In this document: positions 33,001 to 45,000 of the stretch, piece after piece | Numbering within the stretch: the stretch's first letter is position 1 | Layout of the letters: the number at the start of each line of letters is the position of its first letter | Origin: Hydractinia symbiolongicarpus | Lineage: Eukaryota > Cnidaria > Hydrozoa > Anthoathecata > Hydractiniidae | Reading direction: 5' to 3' | Length of the DNA stretch: 60,000 bases | Assembly (NCBI RefSeq): GCF_029227915.1 | Contig: NC_079879.1 | Span: 7,876,001-7,936,000 of the forward strand | Notes under the pieces: model-generated | Told to the model about the DNA's origin: nothing | Databases searched by the model: none | Seen by the model: the letters and a program-made list of their open reading frames with translations, nothing else | Made by a program: the position numbers and the translations under genes

Positions 33001-36000
33001 CCCACATTTACACGTTTACTTTACTTTTGCAAAAACGAGTAATTTAAAATTTAGGCAGAAGTGAGTATCCCTTTGAGGTATCATATAAACATTTTAAAGT
33101 GAAAGTGAAATCTCTTTACTTCTCGATGAGAAGTAAAGAGATTTCACTTAATTTTGAACAAACAACTTAATTTTGAACAGCTTTCATGTAAGCCACAGCC
33201 TAGGGAGTAAGCAATCTAGTATTATTTTTGCTCCATTTTGTCATGATGTATCATTATGCTATTCTGTTGTATCAAATTTATCTGTCAATTAAATACAATA
33301 TTCATTGTGTCGAGTAATGTTTACAGTATATTTTGTTGCTCCAAGTTTAATGGTACTGCTCTGATTTAAATAATAATTAAAAATTATACAAATAATAAAA
33401 GGCAGTTCAATTATAAAAAAATAAAGTGAAAGTGATACTCCTAACTATTTTTTCCCTACACTAAGTGAAACAACATTTAGAATTGTTTACTAAAAAGACA
33501 GCCCAAAACCTGCAAAAGCCAGTTTGTTTGCTTAGTCTAAAGTATCTACACCAGGCCTTACTTGGTGCACAACTTAAGCACAAAATCAGCACGTCAGTCA
33601 CTATTAATTTTGTGTTAAATTTGAATTTCATTGTGCACAAGGTCCAAGAATTATTTTGGTATACAATGCAAGTAATGAATAATCCAACATTTGGATTGTG
33701 GCAAGAATAATTTTTTAACAAGTTTAATAAGTTTTTGTCAAACTCGCTATTTACAAAATTTGTGATAATTAATTCACGTGAAATTTCCATTTTCTGTTAT
33801 GCCTCACATCTCTTCTGCACTGTCATGATCTATATTGCACTTTAACACTCTACTACGCAACACATCACTTGATAGCATGACTTTTATCCCGTACATAACT
33901 CAATAGGTCCAAACTCCATCGCTTAAAGAAAAATAGGACATTTCTTCTCTTAAGTTTGTTAGAAAGTTTTTTTTTTCTTTTGATGATGTGTCCGCTGTTT
34001 TATCTTGATAAAGTCTCAAATTCAAAGTCTTAAGGTAAGGGTATTAGTGACACAACAGCGTTTATTGTGTCATGTTTGAAGGGAAGTTATTAAAAAAAAT
34101 TATTGCAATGGCTTGGAATCGAAGTCATCACAATAAAAAAATAATTTACGAAAAAAGCGATATCAAGATTTTTTCTTGAACCTGTAAATATGCCATAAAA
34201 ATTCACATTTGTATGCAAAACTGAAAAACTTTTAAATAATATTAATTGTGTAAAATTTCTTTTAAAAGTTAAAGTTTCTCTTTAACTTGGGAACAGGAAA
34301 CACCAGAACAAAATTTAAAATGTGTGAACAACACAATAAATAATATTTTAGAAATACTAAATTTTTGGTTTAATAAAACACAATTTTACGAAAGCTTTTT
34401 ATACTGTTATTCTTTATCTAAAATTGTCGTAAAAGAAAAATATATACAAAAAAGTAGGTATAAGCAATCTCAAGGATTCCCCCCTGCATTCCTTTGTTTT
34501 TATTCTAAATCTTGGGTTGTCCATATTGCTAATGGCTGAAATCTTCAAGTCCCTGGGCTACTTTATTGTATTCAGTATATACATCGTTGTTAATTTATGT
34601 TTGAGACCAGTCAATAAGCCACATGGGAAAAAACCCACAAATGACAAATCTTTGTTATTTCTTTTTTGAAAAAAAACAACAACAAAGATCCGTCATTTAA
34701 ATTTTGCGCGACGCCGGCAATGTCTCACTAATGCACAAAGATATTTTTCACAACTTTTTAACTGTTACCTGTATTATGTGGAGCTTGAAACGCTGATGAA
34801 GGTAATGTATAGGAATCTCCTGTTTTGATCAGCGGTTAAGGAGATAAAAAAATTTCTGACATCAGCAATGTCTCACTAATGTACAATTGTTTTTTTAGAA
34901 ATTTGTATACCTGCTGCCTTTATCATATAGAGCTGGAAAAGCTGATCAGAAAAATGTACATGATCATGTACTTTTGACTGACAGTTGCAGTGTAAATGTT
35001 TTTTGATGACAGCATCAACCTGTTTATTCCCAAAAGGGTGGGTTGACACAGCTTTCAAATTGGTCCCTAGTTACCCACACAGAAGTTTAACTTAAAAGCG
35101 CAAGGTAATGGCTTCACCATTCATGATTAATGAACTGACGTTGGTGTGCATAAACAGATCTACTTTGCCTGTTACAGACAGACAGACAAACAAACACACA
35201 CACACAGTCTTTGTATTATTATAGAGATAAGCTGATAAACAGAACAAAATCTCTCAGTTAAAATTTTTACCTTACTGGTTTTAAACTGATTTTTTTGAAC
35301 TGATTTGTAAAAATCACTTTTGTGGATCATTTGTAAGTTATCGTGTTTAAAACATGTTCAAATTTAGAGAAAATTATTGTTCTAAAGAAATAGCACAGGT
35401 AGCTAGATATTCATACAAAAACATATACTTTTGGTATGATCATGACTGACACCAAGCATTTAATAAATTGCGATCTTTTGTTTTTTTGCAATCTGGTCCA
35501 AAAAATTTAAATTAAATTTTCCTATAGACTAATAATAAATTAAGCATGGCAGCAATATTTTTAAAGTGTAAGCCTTTAAAAGATAGTTATTTTATCAGTT
35601 ATATACTATAAAATAAAATTAAAAGATATATTTTTGTAAGTTTTAACTCAGCTATAATGCAGTCTTTTTTGCTAATGATTATAGATTAGAAAATAAAACA
35701 GGATGATCAGATAAAATGCTTAGTGCTTTCTTAAAAAGTTTTTATAATTTTGCAAACAGGCTGTGAAACAAATGCATATGTTTGGCCATATTTAATTACC
35801 AAATGCACTTCAAATAAAACATAATTACAAATTACTGCTACATGTTGAATGTAGGTAAACATATAACAACAAACCTGTAGGATATGGTGTTGATGACAGA
35901 TATTCAAAATCAATCACATGTTCTGATAGTAATAAACTTTTCGACCGGCCTCTCATTATTGTTAATCCCTTGCTTTTATTTCCATATGGCATCCCCCCAG

Positions 36001-39000
36001 AGAATATAATGAGTGGTAAATCCCTAAAAAAAAAATTAATTTATAAATGTTGAATGAAAAGAGATAATGTAAAGCAAAACAAATAAGAATAGAGCAAGAA
36101 AAATACGTAAAGTTCATTGGCTATCTGCTACTTATTCTTTTGTTTTTAGGTCTGTTTGTTTGTCTGCAAGAAAAGTTGAAATGATTTCAACTTTCAGTTT
36201 AATGGGAACGGGTGGGAATGGGAAATTTTATCAATTAGATTTCCGAAATCACAATTGTCTGTTTTAATTTGTTTTTTTTTAGAAATCCACCTTAGTGAAC
36301 TTGTCAATGAGTCAATCACTTACCCATCTTTTCCTGCCAGCCATCTAACTTTCAAAATAGGGCAGCACACACCTGCTTCTTTGGAGTTTGAAGTTTTTCC
36401 GGTTGCTAGAAAAACAAAATAAAGGCTTGAAGAATATACTTTTGTAAAAAATTGTGCAAGAAAAATTATTTTATGGCAATACCATGTGGTGTTTGTTTCT
36501 CATCTGGTTTTTTAGGATTTCTAAAATTCCATGTAGACAAACTACCATCCCAATGACCTGTCATAAATTGTTTTCCTTCTGTATGCCATGACGCAGATGT
36601 CACATATTGAGATGCCTAGTCAAATAGGTAAAAGCAACAATATTTAAATTCATCTTTAGAACACAAAACTTCACACTAAGAGAACAGGAGTCTGGAGTCT
36701 TCAAATCTTGACCTGATATACAATTAGAACCTTTACAAAGTATTAGACAGTATAAACTAAACAGGCAATTGAGAGAAAGAAAAATCCATTCTGTGTAGAA
36801 CTATTTATCACCAAATGTATCAGCATTTTGTTGCGGTAATTCTAAGACAAATTACTTTTGTGAAAAAATTATGTCAGTAATACTCCAGAAACTTCCATTG
36901 TTACTTGACTGAGTGAGTATGAACTTATTACCTGACTGAGCAAGCATGAACTGATTACCTGACTGAGTGCGTATGAACTGATTATCTTTTTTGCACGCAG
37001 ATCCCACAAAACACATATTCCACTTTCAAAATTTAGCAAAAGCTAAATAAAAGTAAAAATGTCAGTAGTGTGTAAATTTAAATGGAACGATAAGAATGGA
37101 ATAAACAAAATAACAATACCTTATTTTGATCCTGTGGGTTAGTGTTAATTAGTATACATGGACCAGGGTGCTGCTTATTTGACCTGGGAAATAAAAAATA
37201 TGCCTTATGCCTTACTTTCTTTAACAGCATTGTTAAAGTTAAGAAAGAATAAAGGGTAAAACTTACACATCAATTACATGGTTCCAGGAAATTACATAAC
37301 CTGATATACGAAAAGTTTCCACATGCACCATATAAATATTTCCTCTCTCAGTTCCAACATATAACCATTTGGAACCAAAAGGATTGTGGATTGCAGTAAT
37401 CCTAATGCAAATAAAAATTATCACAATAAATCTGATATTAGTATAAGGCCAATAAAAGAAGCACAATTTACATCAGTAGTTATTAATAATAGCATTCATT
37501 ATACTCATCTTTGCAAACAAAATACAATATTAACCATTGGACTGTCACATACCTCTCTTTCTTAAAATTTAATGACTGAATTAACGCAGGGTGATTCTGC
37601 CGTAAGCTCCATATATGTAGACTTGCATCATTACACACACTAACTAAGCCACCCTTAAAAATAATTTAATAATTCTTAATATAGTAACATTAACAATGAT
37701 CTTAAATAATACATTGATGTTTTTAAAAAATAACTATTTCCGAAAAATGAAAAGAATAAGAAAGATAAGGTGCAAAAATGAAATGTAAAGCTTAGGTTGA
37801 ATTTACATTTTATAATTTGGTGCAAAAAAAGACAAGGAAATTACAGAAAATTATTTGGTTTATTTTGTTTATTTAAAACAAAATAATTGACAAAATAACA
37901 AATCCAGTTGCAGTTTTACCTTATGCTCTGTTCTGGATTATGCAAGAGAACCTTAAAATGTATTTGATTTTATGCTTCAGTCAATGCCAAAAATCCTAAC
38001 AGGATGGCCAACAGGTTAGAGAAAAAATCTAGCATTTTCAGCATAATATGTTTATTTTCACTAATTCAAGAAACCATATTGTTTCCTATCTTAATGGAAT
38101 ATATTTTCAAGATTTAGTGAAATAAACTTCCAAATTATTTTAGATTTCATGAGAATTTATGAATAGTTGTTTTCGATAAATTTCGTGGAACTTTTGTGAA
38201 ACTTACTTACAAATGTTTACAAATGTTTTTCATTCTACACCTTATTTTAAGAATATTTCTAATCAGGGTGTCCATTCTCTGTTGTCCTAGACAATAGCCC
38301 TAATTTTTTAACCTGAAATTCTAACCTAATATTCTTATGAAGCATATTATAAAAGAAAAGATGTGTAGTACAAGTTCACAGCTATTCGTCAAATAGTTGA
38401 AGGCATTGTCCCAATCAAATTTATCCTTGATGTAAGCTTTAGGGTAGGAAGTCATCACTGATACAGTTAGTGCAATGCCAGGAAAAGGAATTTTAAATTT
38501 GTAAGATATATAAAGAAAGTGCTGGTGGGGTCAAAAATTGTTGAATTTACGCAAATACAATGACTTATTTTGCAACATAATTTTGCCAAAAATGGTTTTG
38601 AAATAATTAATTTCATAAGAATTTAATTTTGTAAATGACGGAACTGACAAAATCCACCACAGTGGCAATTAAGGTAGTCTCAAAAAAAGACAAGGTAGTT
38701 TCAAAAAAAGAAAAAATGAAATGTTTCATGTTTGAATTTTTTTTTTATCCTTTCAAAACCAATTTAATTGCAAGGATAAACACAATCATGTTTATAACCT
38801 TTCTAGCCTTCCTTTACAACTCTTTCTCACTTTTTTTAAAAATTTAAACCTTATTGACCATTCTGTTTATAAGATTTCCCACATACCTCATTGATTAGGA
38901 AAGCTAAAATCTTTACTGAAGCATTCGATTCATGATGAATGTGAAATTCAACTCCAGGCTTACCACAGCTTTTTAAAATAAATTAAAGAGAACACAAAGG

Positions 39001-42000
39001 TGAAAGAACAAAACAAAAGAATTTATATTGATTTATACAAGAAGACAACAAATTCATGAAAAAAAATACAATTTTTTAAAATGCAGCCCTGTGAATACTG
39101 GTTCACATTCTGTAAAAATAAGTTTTAACTGCTAGATAATTTTAATAAAAAGCTAGTAATTACAAAAAATATTTCTATAATAATAGCCGTATTTTGTGTG
39201 TTAAGGGTTACCGATATTCCTTTGATCTTTCCGCGAATTTTTAGAAACCAGGGGGTTGTTTAATTGGAAATCTTATGATTTATCAAAATAAATTACAGAA
39301 ATTAATTTATTTCCTTAAGGCTCGAATACACGGAACAAGTTTGCAGATCAATTTTCAAAATAAAATATTGAACTAAAATTGATCTAATATTGTTGCGTAT
39401 ATATCGTAGAAAAATAACAGAACGATAATGCCATAATGACGTAAAAACACTCAAAAATTGATCTAATAAAATCAAACCGGTTTGATTTTATTATATCAAT
39501 TTTTCGTCGGAACAATATTATTTCAAAGGAAACCGCCAGCTGCTCACTTTTTTTCGAAACTCACGCTCAGTATTTCATTCATTTCAAATGTTTTTATGCA
39601 CGTAAAGAGAGTAAATGAAGAAAAACGCGACTAAACATGTCAGATAATTTTGTTTTACCAAGTACGTTTAGATCGTATCAAGCCGCAAGGCAAACTGAAT
39701 TAAGGTACTTTGTATTTCTATTTTTTGTCTCTACTTTCTTCGTGATTACACGTTGATCTCTTCCACCTAACGTGCAACGTCGCGAAATAACGTTGTCGCG
39801 ATTCCTATTCGAAACTTGAATTCTTCGTTCACTGGGAGGTTGTTACTACCACAATTCTGTGTCTCATGAGAGGTTTTCAATGTACAAAAAGCTTTTTGGA
39901 ACTCAATTCCTGACAATGACAATTCGCAGGACACGCAAAAACGGAGTGAACCAGCTGAGGAGATTGCACAACCTGAAACAGCTGTGGTTGCAAAAAAACG
40001 TGGCAGACCTTCAAAAAAGTCATCCGAAAAAAGAGATTGGGATGATGACGAAATCTTTGTTCTTATTGAAACTTGGTCGAATCACGATAATCTTTACAAC
40101 ACAAGAAACAGCCAATATTTTAATCGTGATACACGACAAAAATCTCTTGAAAAAATTCAGAAAGAATTAGCAGACCAAGGTATTTTTGCTTCAGTGAAAG
40201 ATATTGCAGATAAACTCACGAATCTAAAGACATACTATGGTGGTCAAAAAAGATCTGTCGAATCTTCAAAGGCCAGTGGCGCTGGAGCTGATGATGTTTA
40301 CGAGAGTAATTGGAAGTTCTTTCAAGTTTTGCACTTTTTAAATGATTCGTTTACTCCAAGAAAAACTTTCAGCAATGCCGATGAAAATTCAACGTACGAG
40401 GTCTTGAATTCACCCTCAGCAAAAAGCGCAAAGAAGATTCGCGATTCGAGCATGGAGACAGCGCAAAAAGTTATGCATTCTGCGGCTGCAGCTTTGGAAA
40501 AGTTAAATGAGAAAAGGTCAAACGGAGGAGCTGAAAGGAAAGAAAAAACGGAAGATGAAGTTTTTTGTGAATTGCTGTGCAAAATATTAACAAGTATTCC
40601 GAATGGCGAAGAAAAAGACATGCTTAAATTGAACATGCAACATTCCGCAACGTCACTGAAGTATAAACGACGTCACTCTTCCTCGTCAAGCAGCTCTGTT
40701 TCTTCTTCACCTCTCGGATCACCTGTGTTTATGAACAACAGTTACAGCAGTTATAACAATGGATTATTCCAATAAAATATTTTTGTATACGTGTTTCTTT
40801 TTCTAGTACAAAGGTAAAAAAAATAACCAGCAATAGTTTATAGCTGATTCCATTGCCATGGTATTTGTCCTGGTCCATAAAAGTGGTCTGCGAACGGTGT
40901 AGCTTCCTTCTCTCCAGCGCCCAAGTTCAACTTCTCCGTTTTCGCATTCAAAATCGATGAACCCTTGAGGTGTATAACTCTCTTTCGACAAATCTCGTAA
41001 CATATTGTGCAAAACGAGTGAGGCAAGCGTAATGATAGTTGCTTTTTCAGGACTAAGCATGAGCTTGGTGGAGAATACTCTGAAACGCTTCACCCATATT
41101 CCAAACGCGTTTTCACTAATGCGGCGAAATCGTGACAAACGGTAATTGAATATTCTATTTCTCGGTGTAAGTTTCCTTTGTGCGAAAGGTTTCATGCAGT
41201 TGTTGGTTAATGGAAACGCATCATCTCCAACAAAGACGTAAGGAATAGGCTCGTTGTTCTGATCATGAGCCCAGTTTGGATCAGGAGACTGTGGCAGGGG
41301 CTTACAATCGGGAAGATTTAAGTCACCATTTTCTAAAGCTTTGTAAAAATAGCTGTTTCTATAAACACCGCCGTCGCTTATTCTTCCCTGGCAGCCAACA
41401 TCCACGAAGCAAAACTTATAATCATGATCGACTATAGCGAGAAGTACAATTGAAAAGAATCCTTTATAATTATAGAATTCTGACCCAGAATCCTTAGGAT
41501 GTAGAATAGATATGTGTTTCCCATCAGCAGCACCAATGCAATTAGGAAATTGCCAACGCGTTCGAATCTTTTCCTCTTGCGCCATCCATTCCTCTTTGGT
41601 GTTAGGTAGATGTAATTCGTTCAGAATTGTATTATAAGCTCCTCTTTCATTTCTGTGATGGAGCCAATCTTTCACCCATACAGTTTTTTTTTTCCTAACT
41701 TTTCTGCCATGTGAAAGAATGACACTGCTTGAAAAGATCAAGGAGCACAAAATTGTTTCTTCTTCGTTGTCGCTCATGCCTGATGTTGTGGTAAATTAAA
41801 TCAAGATTGTTCTTTATATTGTCTCGTGTATGTATACAAAAATATTAAATCAATTTAAGAATTGAGTAATTATTGACCTAAAATTTTTGTGTGTATTTTT
41901 TTCAACAATATTCCGAAAAATAATATTTTTCGAAAATTGATCTGTAAAATTGTTCCGTGTATTCGAGCCTTTACATAATTTAATTAATTTAATTGATAAA

Positions 42001-45000
42001 CCTCTAATTTAAAAAACAAATTAAGTGACTAAAATGAATGCATTATTTTGATATGCCATTTTTAATAATAATTACCACCGTGACCTCAATCGCCGTTTTC
42101 GCTCAGGAGCTACAGAAAACAAATGGGACATTTTACTGATAGTTTTACTGACTTTGTTTTGACCGCTCTCACACAATACACTAATCAAAACGCTTGATTC
42201 TCTTTGAAAAACCAATCCAAGACTTTCGTGGCCTGGGCAAACGAAGAAACATGAGGACCGAAACATGATGGCTATTTCAGTTTTTAAAGTAATGCTGGTC
42301 AGTGCTGTTTGAAAATCTGTTTCACCTTTTTGTCTTTTATAGGCTTTTTATTTTTGTAACATTGGTTTTTGGTATGTTCTAAAGTGTTAAGATAAATATA
42401 TTGTCACGTTTTTTAGCTACGTACAGATCTTAAACGCACCAGTTTTAGGATTTTTAGCTAGGAACGAATATTCTATTAGCTAATAGCCTTACTTTTTACC
42501 AATTTTGTTTGGTATAGGGTTTTTCTCCAACTCAACATTTATTTTATGTCAAGGATATAGCCACTTAGCTAGCTCATATATTTACCTAAAAAGTGAGAGT
42601 ATAAAAATTCAGTTTGGCTATCAAAATGGCAATATTCTCAGCAATAAATCTTATGCCAAATGCAGTTTAGCTAGGTAGCTACATCTTTAATTATTTTTCT
42701 TAAAACTTTTTTTGCAAATAAAATAGCTGAGCAATTGCTTTAGCTGGAGGGGTAACGACAGGCTATTTCCTGTGTTGTCATTTGCTCCTAAGAAAGAGTT
42801 AGTCCTTGTTTTACCTTTTTTAGGAAAGATTACCTTACAAATTAGAACACGTTTGCACCGTTTGTTTAAGCAGAAACTGGCACATTGTAATGTTAAACTT
42901 ATATTTTTTTCTAAGAGGAGGCTACATAGCTGCTTTGCCTTTAAGGACAGAATACCCGAATCGTTACGCTCCGGACTCGTTTACTGTTTTAAGTGTAGTG
43001 GCTGCAACGCCACTTATTATGGCAAAACAAAACGCCATTTTAAAGTCCGTATGTCTGAGCATTTAGGTATTTCTGCACTTACAGGTAAACACGTTAAACT
43101 TGGTCCCCAGGCCAGTGCCGTTCTCGAACATTTAATGTTTTGAAATTACTCTCCAGCATCGTTTCACAACTTCTCAGTACTTGCGGAAGAGTCTAAAGAT
43201 TTTAAACTTACTCTGATGGAGAGCTTATTAATTGAGCGTGACCGTCCCATTTTAAATAACACGGTAAAATCTATGCCTTTAGAATTATTATAATAGCTCT
43301 ATTTTCTTCCTATTATATCCTATTATGTTTAGTATTTTATCTCTAACTTGTTAAATAAAATTTAGAAGCAGTGTGAACATGCCAACCTGGGCGTTGGCGA
43401 AAGCTTGCTGAAAGATATATTTGGATATGTCGTAGATTTTGTCGTTCTTATTTTTTAATATCTTAAAAAACTGCTCTACCAACAAAATTAATCTACAATG
43501 TTTCCAAAGATGAAACGAACCTCAAAATGAAATTATATGTAATTATTTCAATACAAAGCCAAACTACAATTTCCTTTAAAAGTTGTAAACAAATTTGTTT
43601 TAATAGTTTAGAACAAAATATGGCGTTGTTTGAACTTCATATGATAGTTTTGATGGTTTTAGAACAAAATACGGCATTATTTAAACTTTATATGCTTGCA
43701 TTTTCATTCTTGTAGAACAAAATACAGTGTTTCTAAGCTCAGAACAATCAAGTTTTGATGTAGCAAAACAAACTTTATTATTTCTAAATAGAGAAATGCG
43801 ATAATAACGCAATTAACATAAACGAACTTCGTATAATAAAACTTGCACAAACACTTTGAGACGGTCCTTTAATAAAAATGGATAGTTTGATGATATGGAA
43901 GAATTTGTCTTTTAAAACATAAGAACTGGCATGCATAAATAATTCTTCTCATATGTACTAATTTCCCAAATTACAAGCTTAGGAAAAAATGAAATGCCAC
44001 ACCCGCTTCATATTTGTTGTAAGTCAGAAAAAAGTTCCCAGATATTAATAAATGTAGAATGCAATAAGTTAAAGCATTTCAAAATACTAGAAGTATAAAG
44101 GATACATTCTTATGGCACCACTGGATGTTCCAATAGCAATCAATCGCTGGACTGAATCCAATGCAATGCATGTAGCGTGATACGGGAACCCATATCGATT
44201 AATCTAAAAAAATTAAATTGCCTTCATCTTTTTAGGCTAGTAAATTATTAATAAAACAGTGAGCTGGGCTTAAGCCATAGGTGACTCAGGGTCTTGTATT
44301 AGGCCTGAATAAAGATAACTTTGTTACTATGCAGTCTTTTCAATAAAGCAACATGCTACACTTTGCACACCAAAAATTGTTTCTGTGGCGTCCAAACAAG
44401 GAATTTTTAATTCTTCAATTCCTGTGCTACTACTACGAAGGGTGTTACAACGAGCATATTTTTTTGTATTTTTGCTTTATGTGTGCAGATAATTAATAAT
44501 TTTTTGTTGTAAAGAAAAAATAGTTAATAATTTGTCTCTCCAAAAAAACTGTTTGGATGAATTTGTTCTCTTGTTTTGATTTATAAAAATAAAAGTACAT
44601 GGCAAGGTAAAAAGATAAAAATACTAGCATGCTCAAATGCTCAAAAAATTGTTTTTAAAAGTTATGCAGCAAGTTTTACCAATGTATTGTGTGTTACATC
44701 CAGGACAGGAGAACTGGTAAACAACATTTGATTTAGACAGAAGAGGTGTAGCATGCTTGGTGTTTGTAATAAATGTCATTGTGTCATACATAATATTAAA
44801 ATGAACGAATTTATCTTCTACCAGGTTCAACGGATTTTACGAATACATGATTTTATCAAATAAACACTGTTTTCATCACTAAAGTTATAGATTGCAGCGA
44901 TAATTGGAACATTTTGTTGATAAAAGAAGCACTGTATATCAATCAATTGAAACCAGCATTGAACCATGGTTTAATGGTCTCTAAAGAACTATCATTATTC

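Larger units (their letters stand above)
32715..35874 (-). other. Tomosyn intron 10, 3.2 kb, repeat-bearing
   Basis: No exon or gene seen. It holds a perfect 22-bp hairpin (33103-33149) and a dispersed repeat (34606-35228). The open frames at 33461-33790 and 34324-34539 have no family features. Confidence 0.65.
39318..41970. mobile_element. PIF/Harbinger DNA transposon, full length, in tomosyn intron 2
   Basis: A 2653-bp element with terminal inverted repeats of about 40 bp (both begin AGGCTCGAATACACGGAAC, few mismatches). It is flanked by the 3-bp target duplication TTA (39315-39317 and 41971-41973), typical of this superfamily. It carries the two expected genes, convergent: a Myb/MADF-like DNA-binding protein and a HARBI1-type transposase. 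Well-matched ends and open ORFs suggest fairly recent insertion. Confidence 0.95.

Noticed and set aside
39859-40170. 103-aa plus-strand ORF in the Harbinger element
   Set aside because: Overlaps the accessory protein gene in another frame and has no domain features.
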